Position numbers and translations under genes: made by a program. A stretch of 22,995 nucleotides of DNA from Hypsibius dujardini (lineage: Eukaryota; Tardigrada; Eutardigrada; Parachela; Hypsibiidae): the NCBI GenBank assembly GCA_001579985.1, contig LRSR01014645.1:1-22995 (forward strand), in the 5' to 3' direction. Below, in pieces: positions 11,501 through 22,209 of the stretch. The notes beneath the pieces were generated by a model. It was not told the DNA's origin, made no database searches, and saw only the letters and a list, made by a program, of their open reading frames with translations. How positions within the stretch are numbered: the first letter of the stretch is position 1; each line of letters starts with the position of its first letter.

Positions 11501-12320
11501 GCAGGACACGAATTTCCCGTCCGATCTTTTATGCATCCTCGGCTGCCTTCCTTTTGATACCTCGCACGGTGATGGCCTTCTGGCTGGCGCAACACGATCA
11601 ACTCCATCCCCCCTTGCTGGGGCGGAAAGCTCTTGGTCAAGAACCCTGACGGTCTGTAAAATAACAACCCTGTCAATAATCAAACATGAGATACAATCTA
11701 ACCCCGCGTAGTTTGGACTGTAGTAAACAAAATTGAAGCAACCAAAATCAATCTAGATAAAACTGAATAAAACTGAATAAAACTGAATAAAACTGAATAA
11801 AACTGAATAAAACTGAGTAAAACTCCCAGCCATTCACCCAGACCATCACCATGAAACCCGAGCTATTAATTACCTAATCGGCCCGTGCGTCAATTAGCGC
11901 TTTACGCACTCACGTTTAGCCTGCAACCCTGCCAATCAGCCGAGTACCGTCACAATGAAATAAATCAATATCAGTTTACCCATTCTGCTCTCCGCAATGT
12001 TCTCCTTGAGGCTCATCATCCTCGCCGTCTTCGTTGTAGACGTTCCGGCCGTCCTTCTCTCTGTCCGAACGACGGGACGCTTTATTGCGGACAGTATCGG
12101 AGGAGGAGGGTGAAGCGAAACGGCGCTTAATGGTGTTGCGAGACGACGTGCTTGAAGCGGATCCGCTGAGCGCCGACTCCGTACTGATGTTGCTGCACCC
12201 AGAGTCGCTGGATCCCCATGTGTGCACACGAGGACGGTTGAAATCACCGCGTGTCCGAATGCCGTCACTCTTGGCTCCGTTGGAGAAAACTCGGTCACGA
12301 ACAGCCGCAGCAGAAGGCAT
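8508..12320 (-). CDS. NFAT5-type Rel-homology transcription factor, seven coding exons
   Basis: This is a DNA-binding transcription factor of the NFAT/Rel family, closest in motif to NFAT5/TonEBP. Exons in transcription order are 12320-11980, 11653-11494, 10537-10347, 10267-10083, 9961-9824, 9738-9559 and 9076-8508. Phases agree and give 587 residues. Residues 1-114 are Ser/Arg-rich. The Rel DNA-binding half (about 120-292) carries the recognition loop HRARYQKEGSRGCIKDR; the KDR ending is NFAT5-like. It also has RPHPLYRACRVGGKRC and CLGILKLRNADLE. An IPT half (about 295-398) contains GGLEVVIIGRNFLKDDSKFF and VGTIPPYRD. The tail (399-587) is Pro/Ser/Gln-rich and ends in an acidic segment, EDALDQLLRDIMEP, plausibly an activation region. 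No PxIxIT calcineurin site is seen, as in NFAT5. The ATG at 12320 has a good context (GTTGCC before ATG), but a TTTCAG acceptor just upstream leaves a longer N terminus possible. Confidence 0.93.
9082..9211. repeat. Tandem duplication of about 65 bp next to an NFAT splice acceptor
   Basis: Copy 1 is 9082-9147 and copy 2 is 9148-9211. Both run from ATGGGGAGACAAA to CCCCTCAATCGA with a few substitutions and a small indel. The repeat lies in the last NFAT intron, immediately upstream (minus strand) of the acceptor of the last exon at 9076, and covers the pyrimidine-rich TTTTGTCTCCCC that precedes it. Confidence 0.9.
10892..11441. mobile_element. 550-bp foldback or MITE-like element in an NFAT intron
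   Basis: The left arm, 10892-11102, is repeated in inverted orientation at 11227-11441 with scattered mismatches and small indels. Both outer ends read TACAGCTGTGTTTGCAACAG and close with TA. The arms are about 210 bp and enclose a unique centre of about 125 bp. Similar open frames read from each arm on opposite strands are a consequence of the palindrome, not genes. The element sits inside the 955-base intron between the first two Rel-domain exons of the NFAT gene. Confidence 0.88.
11757..11825. repeat. Decamer tandem repeat (AACTGAATAA)n in an NFAT intron
   Basis: Five exact copies of AACTGAATAA begin at 11761, followed by one variant, AACTGAGTAA, and partial units at each side. It lies in the first intron of the NFAT coding region (11979-11654). 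Confidence 0.95.
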
Positions 12321-12506
12321 GGCAACTGTTTGTGCTGCTACTGAAATACCTGCAGAAAATATGATCCATGAAAAACGGTTATGCTCGTAGTTGAAAAGCT
12401 AGAGTGGGAAATTCCGTCATGCTCTCTGCTCGTTTCTGCCGCCTGCAGGACAAGAAGGCCAACCAAGGCACGGGCGCACAGCTGTTTTGTGCACATATTA
12501 GTGGGG

Positions 12507-14039
12507 CCAAGGGATCGCTTGACTTACAGGGAAGTTACCACGTGATCAAATTTTCGCACGTGATCAATTTAGTGGACGGGCTTTCTCGCCGATTTAACAT
12601 GTGGTTCTACGGTGCATATTAATGGAGTTGTGAGATGAACTCGTTTTCTTACGCAAAGGGTGCTGTGAGTGCTATACCCAATTGACAAAACATGAAGAGA
12701 AAAAATCGAGTAATTTTTAGAGCCTACGTAGGCGTGGCTAGACAAAGTAATGCGCGAGTTTTTAAAATTACAAAACGGCTACTTTTTGAAATGGAAACAG
12801 CTGTCTTGTTGGCGTTGGAAGACACAGCTACTATTCCAATTGGAGCCTCGACGCTTCCATTGGAAGCAATCAGTCCCAGTTCCACTTTTCTGTCTATTTC
12901 CAGTGGCGTGTAGTCAGTGTACTCATACTGCTGGAAACAAAAATTCGAATGTTCGTTTGCGTCAAAATTCTCTGCAGTTTATGTCGCCATTTTTCGCCTT
13001 CAATCTACTCGCGAGTTCATCTCAATTCTTGGCGCCGAATCTCTCAAACGGAAGGATGAACTTTTTCTGCAATGGTACAACCTGGTGAAGGAGTCAGGGC
13101 GCCTGAACGGCAACGATCCAGGGAGGACAGACATTCCCCAGTGATTACGTACGACTAAGCGTTGATTGATTGATTGCGTGTTCACCTTGTGCTGTGACTG
13201 ATTTCGAGATGCTTGATTATATACTCAGTCCCTTGATTGATTATTGATTGTTGATTAGCTGATTCGCCTGTAAAGCACTTACTTCATTGTTTGATTGTGT
13301 CATTTACGTTATTTCTGCTTTACATTTTCCAGAAGAAGCGTTTTGGAATGAAATTTCGCAGTGACCGCTTAGTCGATTGTTTGATTGGTGGTGACTCATT
13401 TATTCACCACTCTCAGGCAGTGTCACCGGTTCCACATCCAGCCTCGGAAAATCCAAGGCGCACTTACTCCGTATTCCGACGATTTCGGGTATAGAACCGT
13501 AGAACGTTGACGGGAAACTGTACGTTCGATCCACAGGGAATTGTCGATTCGGGGTACGGGAACACAAAATAACGAACACGAAAAAGAACGGAAAAAACAG
13601 CACAATGGTCAATTGCGCAAATACCACTATCATTACCCAAATTACACAAATATGCAATGGAATTGAATGACGAATACACGTGGAGATCTATAGTTTCCAG
13701 TGTGGATTCCAGGCGAAATAAAGACAACCCTCCAATTGGAGACTCCAATCACGCGACAGATTCCATTTAGTAAAGCACTTTATTTTTTGCCCTCAAACTT
13801 AGTTGCCACTCAGGCAACTAGATCTTCCTTTACTTCATAAAATTCTTGACTAAATTCTAGACAAATGTTTCAGTCGCGCTGTTTGAAATAGATCACGAAT
13901 TAGGTAAGATACGACCGTGTGAAGTTGAATTACACACCGTTTTCCCAATCACTTCAAGCCTGAGCAACTGGGTGATCCCGTCCACTACTTCCACCTCGTA
14001 TTGTGTGCTAACTTCCCTGTAAGTCAAGCGATCCCTTGG
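12507..14039. mobile_element. Candidate 1.53-kb DNA transposon with 31-bp inverted ends and 5-bp target duplication
   Basis: The segment 12507-12537, starting CCAAGGGATCGCTTGAC, is the reverse complement of 14009-14039. TGGGG directly abuts both outer ends (12502-12506 and 14040-14044) as a direct repeat, which is the pattern of a target-site duplication. Just inside the left end, CACGTGATCAA occurs twice, 18 bases apart (12539-12549 and 12557-12567). Internal open frames are short. None shows a DDE/D transposase motif I can recognise, so the element looks non-autonomous or decayed. Superfamily is uncertain: a 5-bp duplication is unusual for the common groups. It lies upstream of the NFAT start codon. 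Confidence 0.72.
13400..13657 (-). CDS. Doubtful 85-codon open frame with one hydrophobic segment
   Basis: The frame starts MHICVIWVMIVVFAQL and keeps a strongly hydrophobic stretch for about 32 residues, followed by a polar tail of about 50 residues. It lies wholly inside the candidate 1.53-kb transposon. Overlapping frames on the same strand are also open, and a donor-like GGA before GTAAGT occurs near 13469. No family is recognised. It may be chance. Confidence 0.15.
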   Translation of the reverse strand: MHICVIWVMIVVFAQLTIVLFFPFFFVFVILCSRTPNRQFPVDRTYSFPSTFYGSIPEIVGIRSKCALDFPRLDVEPVTLPESGE

Positions 14040-14868
14040 TGGGGCACATGAGTATAAGGGAGGAATAGGGGCATACCTTTAGGATTGAAATCGTACGATG
14101 ATTCCAAATTTTAAGCCGGTAAATTTGCCCACTATGCTGTTTTCTTGGTACACGGATCAATTTGGCTAAACGGGCAAAAATAAAAATCAGCTTCCGTAAC
14201 AAAAAATAAACAACTAAATAGAATGGGAGATGCTAGGAATAACGACGCAAATCGTTAATCGAATGTCGTCAAGAAACCTCAAGAGACTATCCCGTGGGGT
14301 TCCAAGCAAACATGTGTTCGCGAAAAATTTGGTATTACGAAGGACAGGATTAAACAACAACCTAAAAAACGAGATTGAAACTGGATACCTCTGGCACCAT
14401 AAAACTTCCGCGTCAAAACAAGAGTTTCATGTCCGCCGAAAATGAACCAACAGCGCGCACATTTTCGTGCAGTCTCGGCAGCGAGCCAAAATAAAACACG
14501 TCTCGACGATTCCACTGTCTACGAATAGTTCCCTCCCGGTTTCCAGACCACCAATCACGGCCTCCGTGGGATTTCCACTTGAATTTGCCACTGCGCACAA
14601 GGCTCACAGACAGGGTTCACTGTCACGTCCGTCAGCCTCTAATGCCATCGCCCATGCGTGTTGTCATGCGTTCAAGGACACAGAGAGGTCCTTTCCTGAA
14701 TTGATTATTCTGCGGTTACTTCAACAAACCGCAATACACTACACGCGATAGCCAGGAAAATCGATAGTTTATTTGAAGTGATCTGATTATAAGGGACCTT
14801 CTAATGCCACGGGCACAATTAATATGCTGGGAAGCACACATTTTAAGTCACTACATACATAGTTTCCT
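14040..14868. other. Unassigned stretch between the transposon and the possible coiled-coil gene
   Basis: Several open frames of 60-95 codons overlap on both strands, none with a family signature. Upstream non-coding or N-terminal exons of the minus-strand NFAT gene could be hidden here. I could not find one whose donor phase is convincing. Confidence 0.3.
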
Positions 14869-15556
14869 TTAAAAATTGCCTGTGCATGGTCCGACGACCA
14901 TTTCAATGCTTGGGACCTTATGTCCAGCTTGAGTTTCTAAAACTCCTGTGTACAGTACTTGTTCGCCATTCAACCTCACCGTCCGAGGTGTCATTCGAAG
15001 ATTTAGCTCTCCACATGCAGGTCTGATGGGAGTCATATTTTTGTATTAGCTATTCTGATACTGCTGAACCCGTAACAAAAATCACACCGGACCACCTTGA
15101 CTCCCAACAAATCTTCACATATCTTCCTAAACGCCTAACGAAGCACCAACATCTCCTCGCGTACTGACTTGTATTCCTCAGTCAAGTCCTTCAGTCGAGA
15201 CTATAAGACGGTAGCTTAATTAACACCAGATCACAGAACAGTAACGAAAGAAGTAGCGGTATATCACTTTGCAAGTCATTCCGAACCCGAACTCTATATC
15301 ATGAACATTCTACAAACCGACAGCAAATATGAATAAAGAGAATACACACAGGAGCACGCAAATAAATTCGCTCGATAACTTTTCGCTGAGCGGCGGCGCA
15401 TTTGTTTTTCTGGAATCGATTAACTCTCGTCGTGTTTTCTAGGTCAACCAGTCTTTGAAGAGCTAGGTCTGTCTCTCTCTGGTCCACGGAGACCTTCAGT
15501 CCACGCAATGCGCATAAACGTGCGATATCGATGTGCGCGTTAGCTGCACGGCGCAT
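14869..15556 (-). CDS. Possible small unidentified gene, fragments of a coiled-coil-like protein
   Basis: Three minus-strand blocks look more protein-like than their surroundings. An ATG at 15556 opens about 70 codons rich in Arg, Leu, Gln and Glu (for example DQRETDLALQRLVDLENTTR). A block at about 15200-15140 follows an acceptor-like CTTATAG, reads LKDLTEEYKSVREEMLVLR, and ends at a possible GTTAGG donor or a stop. A third block, about 15020-14869, reads VRLNGEQVLYTGVLETQ and ends with a stop. I could not join all three in one phase with good splice sites and recognise no family. The model is a proposal only; the first two blocks may belong together and the third may not. Confidence 0.25.
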
Positions 15557-16098
15557 GTTTGTGTGATGTGTTTACCCGTGATCACGTTACGTAATGCTTT
15601 CTGTGGTACAGACAGAAAGAGAACTTATAGCAAGAGAGAGGCTGCGACTGGGCCAACGAATTTCTCGTCTGCCGTCGCGGCAGTAATCACGTTTTGTTGA
15701 AAAGTTCCAGGAACTCTATATGCGTCCGACACGATCCATTCAGATGTAATTGTAAGATCTTCCTGCATAACGCGCATCACAACAATAATACTACTACGCC
15801 GCATGTCGTCGCGAAAAGAGCAACGCAAAAAAACCGAAATCAAAACGGACGTGCTTGACGCTGTACTCGCGAAACGATCTAAATATTCACAGCGGTACTC
15901 GATTAAATTTCAAGATCAATATCAAACAACGGACTCAGTGAGAAAATAACAATCTTACACGTCCAATCAGACGCTCACCGGACTTTTAGATTGTCGCGAA
16001 AGTGAAGATCTAACATTCAGACGCAAATAACTGTAGCGGTTCTTCGAACCGAGATAAATTACCTCGCCATCCAAGCAGATTGAAAACCGAGTTTCTTA
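15557..16098. other. Unassigned stretch downstream of the ACBD4/5 gene
   Basis: This should contain the 3' UTR of the minus-strand ACBD4/5 gene at its right side. A 72-codon minus-strand frame at 15843-15625 could be a 5' exon of the doubtful gene to its left, but it has no family signature. Nothing else is recognised. Confidence 0.35.
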
Positions 16099-17915
16099 TC
16101 AGCGACGCCCGGGAACGATGCGTCGGAATGCGACAATGAGGAATCGAAGAAAAAGAGGCCAGAGAATGGCGGCCAGAATCGTTAGAGACGGATGTTGCCG
16201 TAGTCTATTTTCCAGTAGGACCCAATAACGGTGCAGTAGCCGAGCAATCCGGTTCTGAAACACAGAACCAACTAGACATAGTAGACAACCCTTTGAATCT
16301 TCGGAAACTTCCAGACGTTTAGGTTCTATTATGCTGTTTCATTATCTTCGTCTAATTGTCTAATTGTAACGGGATGTCTGCCTGTGCCAGACTGTCTTCT
16401 CATTTCAAGGTTTAGATCAACAACCAACCTCTGGCCAAAATCGCGGATAGGTCCGACTGACGCACGTCGGTGACACTGTTGATCCGCCAACACCGTTACC
16501 AAGTGGAGCGGGAGTGCGCTGCTGCTTCGACAGTCTCCCTGCTACGAGTTCCACAGCCAGAAGACGTTCCGCGTGATTATCACCACGCTGCTCGAGCTTC
16601 GCCATTCGTATCTTTAGTTTTTCTAACTCCGGAAATAGCGTCTGGAACACACCCTCTTGTTGGTGCTGGTGTTGTTGTCTGACCTTCTCATCGCGACCCA
16701 CCACAGAGTCCCGCGACGATCCCGCTCGGCCCGAATGATTATTCTGATACTGAAGTCCGTCCGATTCCGAGTTGCTTCGCGCATCCTGGAAAGCTTCAGA
16801 GCCCACGTCGTCGTCGTCGGGGTCGCTGAGATTGTCGTTCGCGGGACGGAGCATGGCGTTGACGGTGGCATCGATCACCGCCGGCAGAGGGCGCTTCATC
16901 AGAGACAACGTATTAGGGGGCTTCGCGCTGTTAGTGCTCCCATTTGTGGGAAGACTATTCTCGTTTGCAGAGCCGTTGGATATCATAGGACGGAGGGGCT
17001 CGGCTTTCGGTTTCACAGGAAGGCTCTTTCCATCGTCGCCAATCAGCTCGTAGAAGTTGCCGACTTTGTCGAGGAAATCCGACACTTCCGGTGTTAGTGA
17101 CATCATCTCCACGATCTGAAACAGAAATAAATATTGCCGAATGAAATTGCAACTAAACATTTCGTTATATAATATCCTACTTACTTAATTTCAGTTCGAC
17201 GACTAAAGCCAATATTTATTTATATAATAAACGGCAACTAAATTAGTAGTCTCTTCGTGGTCAACTGGTGACTGTTGGTGCAATGCAGAAACTCGTGCCA
17301 TCTAACTAAATTATAGTAATTAGCACTGCCTCATTATTAACCGATAATGCTGACTCATAGCTCACACAGCAAGCAGAAGAGCACCAACGGCACCATAAAC
17401 ACAAGGCAAATCCATCAATTAAAGAATAGCGCCTATCAATCAATCAATCAACTGCGAACGAAGCACAACCAATCCACCAATCAAGCCATCATTTCAATAC
17501 ATGTCTAACCTTCTTCAATTCCATGACGTATTCCTCCATCGCTGCTTCCTGCGAGAGATTTTCCTCAGCCTTCCATGCATGCCTAAAACGTCCAACCTAA
17601 TTCACACAGCCAAATCCTTCGTCCTAGCCCAACACTCTCACCATTTGGCAGAGTTCTCCACCTCATAGAAGGAGGGCTTGAGTGTTTTACATGGCCCTTC
17701 CAGTGCCTGCTTGTACAATCCATAGAAACGTAGCGTCATCTCCCGAGACGGCTGGAATGAACCTGCAAAGTTCCAGCATCCACACCAACGACTGCGGATT
17801 CGGACTTTCGTGCACTTGGAACTTTCGTGAACTTACTGCTGGGGATGGTGCGAATAACTTGAACAGCGGCTTCAAACGTTTCCCGTATCGATGAAGGTGG
17901 ATTGTCTTCCTTCAT
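16099..17915 (-). CDS. ACBD5: Acyl-CoA-binding domain protein of the ACBD4/5 type, tail-anchored, five exons
   Basis: ACBD4/5 proteins bind long-chain acyl-CoA and tether peroxisomes to the ER through VAP proteins. Exons in transcription order are 17915-17837, 17762-17642, 17582-17510, 17115-16462 and 16254-16099. Phases agree and give 360 residues. The acyl-CoA-binding domain fills residues 1-92: FEAAVQVIRTIP, the ligand pair in YKQ (Tyr43, Lys44), AKWHAW (Lys66, Trp67) and Tyr85. An acidic tract DPDDDD (from 189) leads to a FFAT-like core AFQDARS (199-205). A likely coiled coil follows at about 253-282. The last exon ends in a hydrophobic segment (about 333-352, LTILAAILWPLFLRFLIVAF) followed by a basic tail, which fits a tail anchor. 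The donor of exon 4 (GTCAGT at 16461) was chosen because it keeps the anchor in frame; other donors are possible. It could equally be named ACBD4, as invertebrates often have one gene for both. Confidence 0.9.
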
Positions 17916-18216
17916 TTCGGTTTAGGTGAATAGAACCCGATGAGTACTGTTTTAAGGCACGAGCACGTGCCGCTTATAAATTAATGATTTGGGACAAAAA
18001 ATTGGGGCGAGGAGTGTATCAAATAAAAAAAAATGCCGATCAAGAAATCGATAAATTTGCGGGGAAAAAGTATTCACTTTGCGAGTTTATATGTTACGAA
18101 AGCATTCACTGTGATAAAACCGTGTGATGTGAGTGCTACAGTGCGTACTGCCTAGAGATGTGAACCCTCCAGACTGATTGATTGGTGGATGAACTGATTG
18201 ATTGCCTTGTCTGACA
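17916..18216. promoter_or_regulatory. Intergenic region upstream of the ACBD4/5 gene
   Basis: This holds the presumed promoter of the minus-strand ACBD4/5 gene. No TATA box or recognised factor site is evident. TTGATTGA-like tracts occur near 18175 and 18195. No gene is seen. Confidence 0.35.
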
Positions 18217-18341
18217 TACACGTGTGGCAAAACCCTTGCGCTAACCGAATCAAGCACTTTAACTCGACGACTATGTATAACAAGTGTCGGTCGAGCATAA
18301 TGGCTTAACTCGGTTAGCGCAAGGTTTTTGCCACGTATGTA
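18217..18341. mobile_element. 125-bp inverted-repeat MITE, copy 1
   Basis: The left end reads TACACGTGTGGCAAAACCCT and the reverse complement of the right end reads TACATACGTGGCAAAAACCT. The two arms pair over roughly 50 bases each (shared core TTGCGCTAACCGA, then TTAA and CTCG), leaving a short loop. Both ends close with TA. A second, diverged copy lies at 21911-22038, which establishes this as a dispersed family and not a chance palindrome. Confidence 0.9.
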
Positions 18342-18913
18342 AATGGTTTAGGACGCCGCTAGCCGACTAATTTTCTGCAGGTAAGGCGAGCATTATTATT
18401 ATTGTCGTATCCATTCAGTTGTGCTGAAGATGTTAACAAATGAAGTGCCTGAATAGTGACACACAAAGTTACTCCAATTACAACCTGGATCAGCTGGCTG
18501 GAACAGTACGGGAGTTCACTGTGCCGCAGTCAGTGCTTAAAAAAACGCCCCGTTCCTGTTCGTTCTAAGGCACCCACCGACAGGTACAGGAGAGACATGA
18601 GAAAGTGCACAAGGCAATGCATTATTGTTCGGGCTTGCTCCACTTTCAGCCGTTTCACGCGTTCGAACAAAAGATGTTCTGAGAGGGTCTCGACCTCCAG
18701 CGCTTTGTCGCCATCATGGGCGTCTGACTGAGCACAGCAACTGCATAGTACCCATGTGCAGCATCAATTAACACTCCCTCTTGTTGTGCACCATCACACG
18801 ATAATTGTACGTCTCAAAGATTAGTTCGAACACATTGTACGACATTACGGCCGACGGATGTCGATTCGTCTCTTTTCCGACTTTCACTTTCTCTGCAGAC
18901 TATTATCGCGGTC
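18342..18913. other. Upstream region of the first protease gene
   Basis: No gene is recognised. A 91-codon plus-strand frame at 18456-18731 lacks any family signature. The protease promoter and 5' UTR should lie here, but I see no clear core promoter element. Confidence 0.35.
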
Positions 18914-21225
<2,312 letters not shown>

Positions 21226-21910
21226 AACGGTTTACCGCTAAATCATTGCGTCAGTAACGCCACACCCAACGAGCGTTTTATGAAAATCCCACACATCTTG
21301 GTAAAACTGGTTGCAAACTTGAAAGTGATTTATAATGTACAATGTAATGTATTGTAATGTATAATCTAAAGCTTTTTACTAGCACATGTACATGCGTCCA
21401 CGCCCTGTGACCTGGGGGGTGCGACTGCTGACCGTGATCACGCATGCAAATATTCGGTGTCGGAAGAGAGGTAACTGTGGTTGGTTGCTACTTCTATCTG
21501 TCGGGATTTAGAGTCGGTCATCGACGTCTATGTTTTCAACACGAGTGCTAGACGTAGCCATTAATATTGTTATTGGCGGTTAGCAGTCTTATAACAGTTT
21601 TAGAAGCTGTCGGGCAGTCACGTACTGTCTACGTATATAGTGTGCACTGCACTGCACAGTGTAATGATGTCCGTTTCTACTTACCGTGGTACATACGATG
21701 CGAGTACGGAATCTACTGGGGCCCAACAAAAGAGAGACACATATGCTTTATATTCAGCCTTCGTAATTCGGAGTGTTTTGTGCGCTGCCGAAGCAAGTTT
21801 CTTGTTCTAGATTCGATATTTTTAGACACACATATAAGCTCTGTAAAGTCGAAAGATGCAGGCGAGTACCATACCGTTAAATGCCACCAATGACCGCGAC
21901 CGATCGGACA
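21226..21910. other. Intergenic stretch between the two protease genes
   Basis: The 3' UTR of the first protease begins here. No canonical AATAAA is seen. A short array of TGTAATGTAT-like units lies at about 21331-21364. A 108-codon plus-strand frame at 21567-21893 shows no family signature. Nothing else is recognised. Confidence 0.4.
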
Positions 21911-22038
21911 TACACACGTGGCAAAAACCTTGCGCTGACCGAATTAAACACTTCAACTCGGGGCTGTGTACAGCAGCCATCCAACGAATGAGTGTAATGG
22001 CTTAACTCGGTTAGTGCAAGGTTTTTGCCACGTGTGTA
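21911..22038. mobile_element. 128-bp inverted-repeat MITE, copy 2
   Basis: This is the same family as 18217-18341. The left end is TACACACGTGGCAAAAACCT and the right end is its near reverse complement, both closing with TA. The ends are conserved between copies (GTGGCAAAA and TTGCGCTRACCGA), while the central loop differs. It lies 171 bases upstream of the second protease start codon. The outermost repeats contain the palindrome CACGTG, an E-box sequence, at both ends. Confidence 0.9.
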
Positions 22039-22209
22039 CATACATAATCATGACCAACTGACATTCGCATTGTTGTTACTGCACCATGACGCCATTCTTG
22101 TCAGAGCTTTTTTATGTACGAAAAATTAATTGCTGGTTTAGGTACCACGTATCATGATTATTGAGCTTCTTCGTTCCGTCTTTCGTGCAACCTGCTAACT
22201 GCGTTTGTC

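Noticed and set aside
12692-13144. Transposase fragment inside the 1.53-kb element
   Set aside because: The open frames there show no DDE/D triad, zinc-binding or helix-turn-helix motif that I can recognise, so no transposase is claimed.
16657-17097. Long plus-strand open frame opposite the ACBD4/5 exon
   Set aside because: It is the antisense shadow of the real minus-strand exon, whose product continues in phase with recognised ACBD domains.
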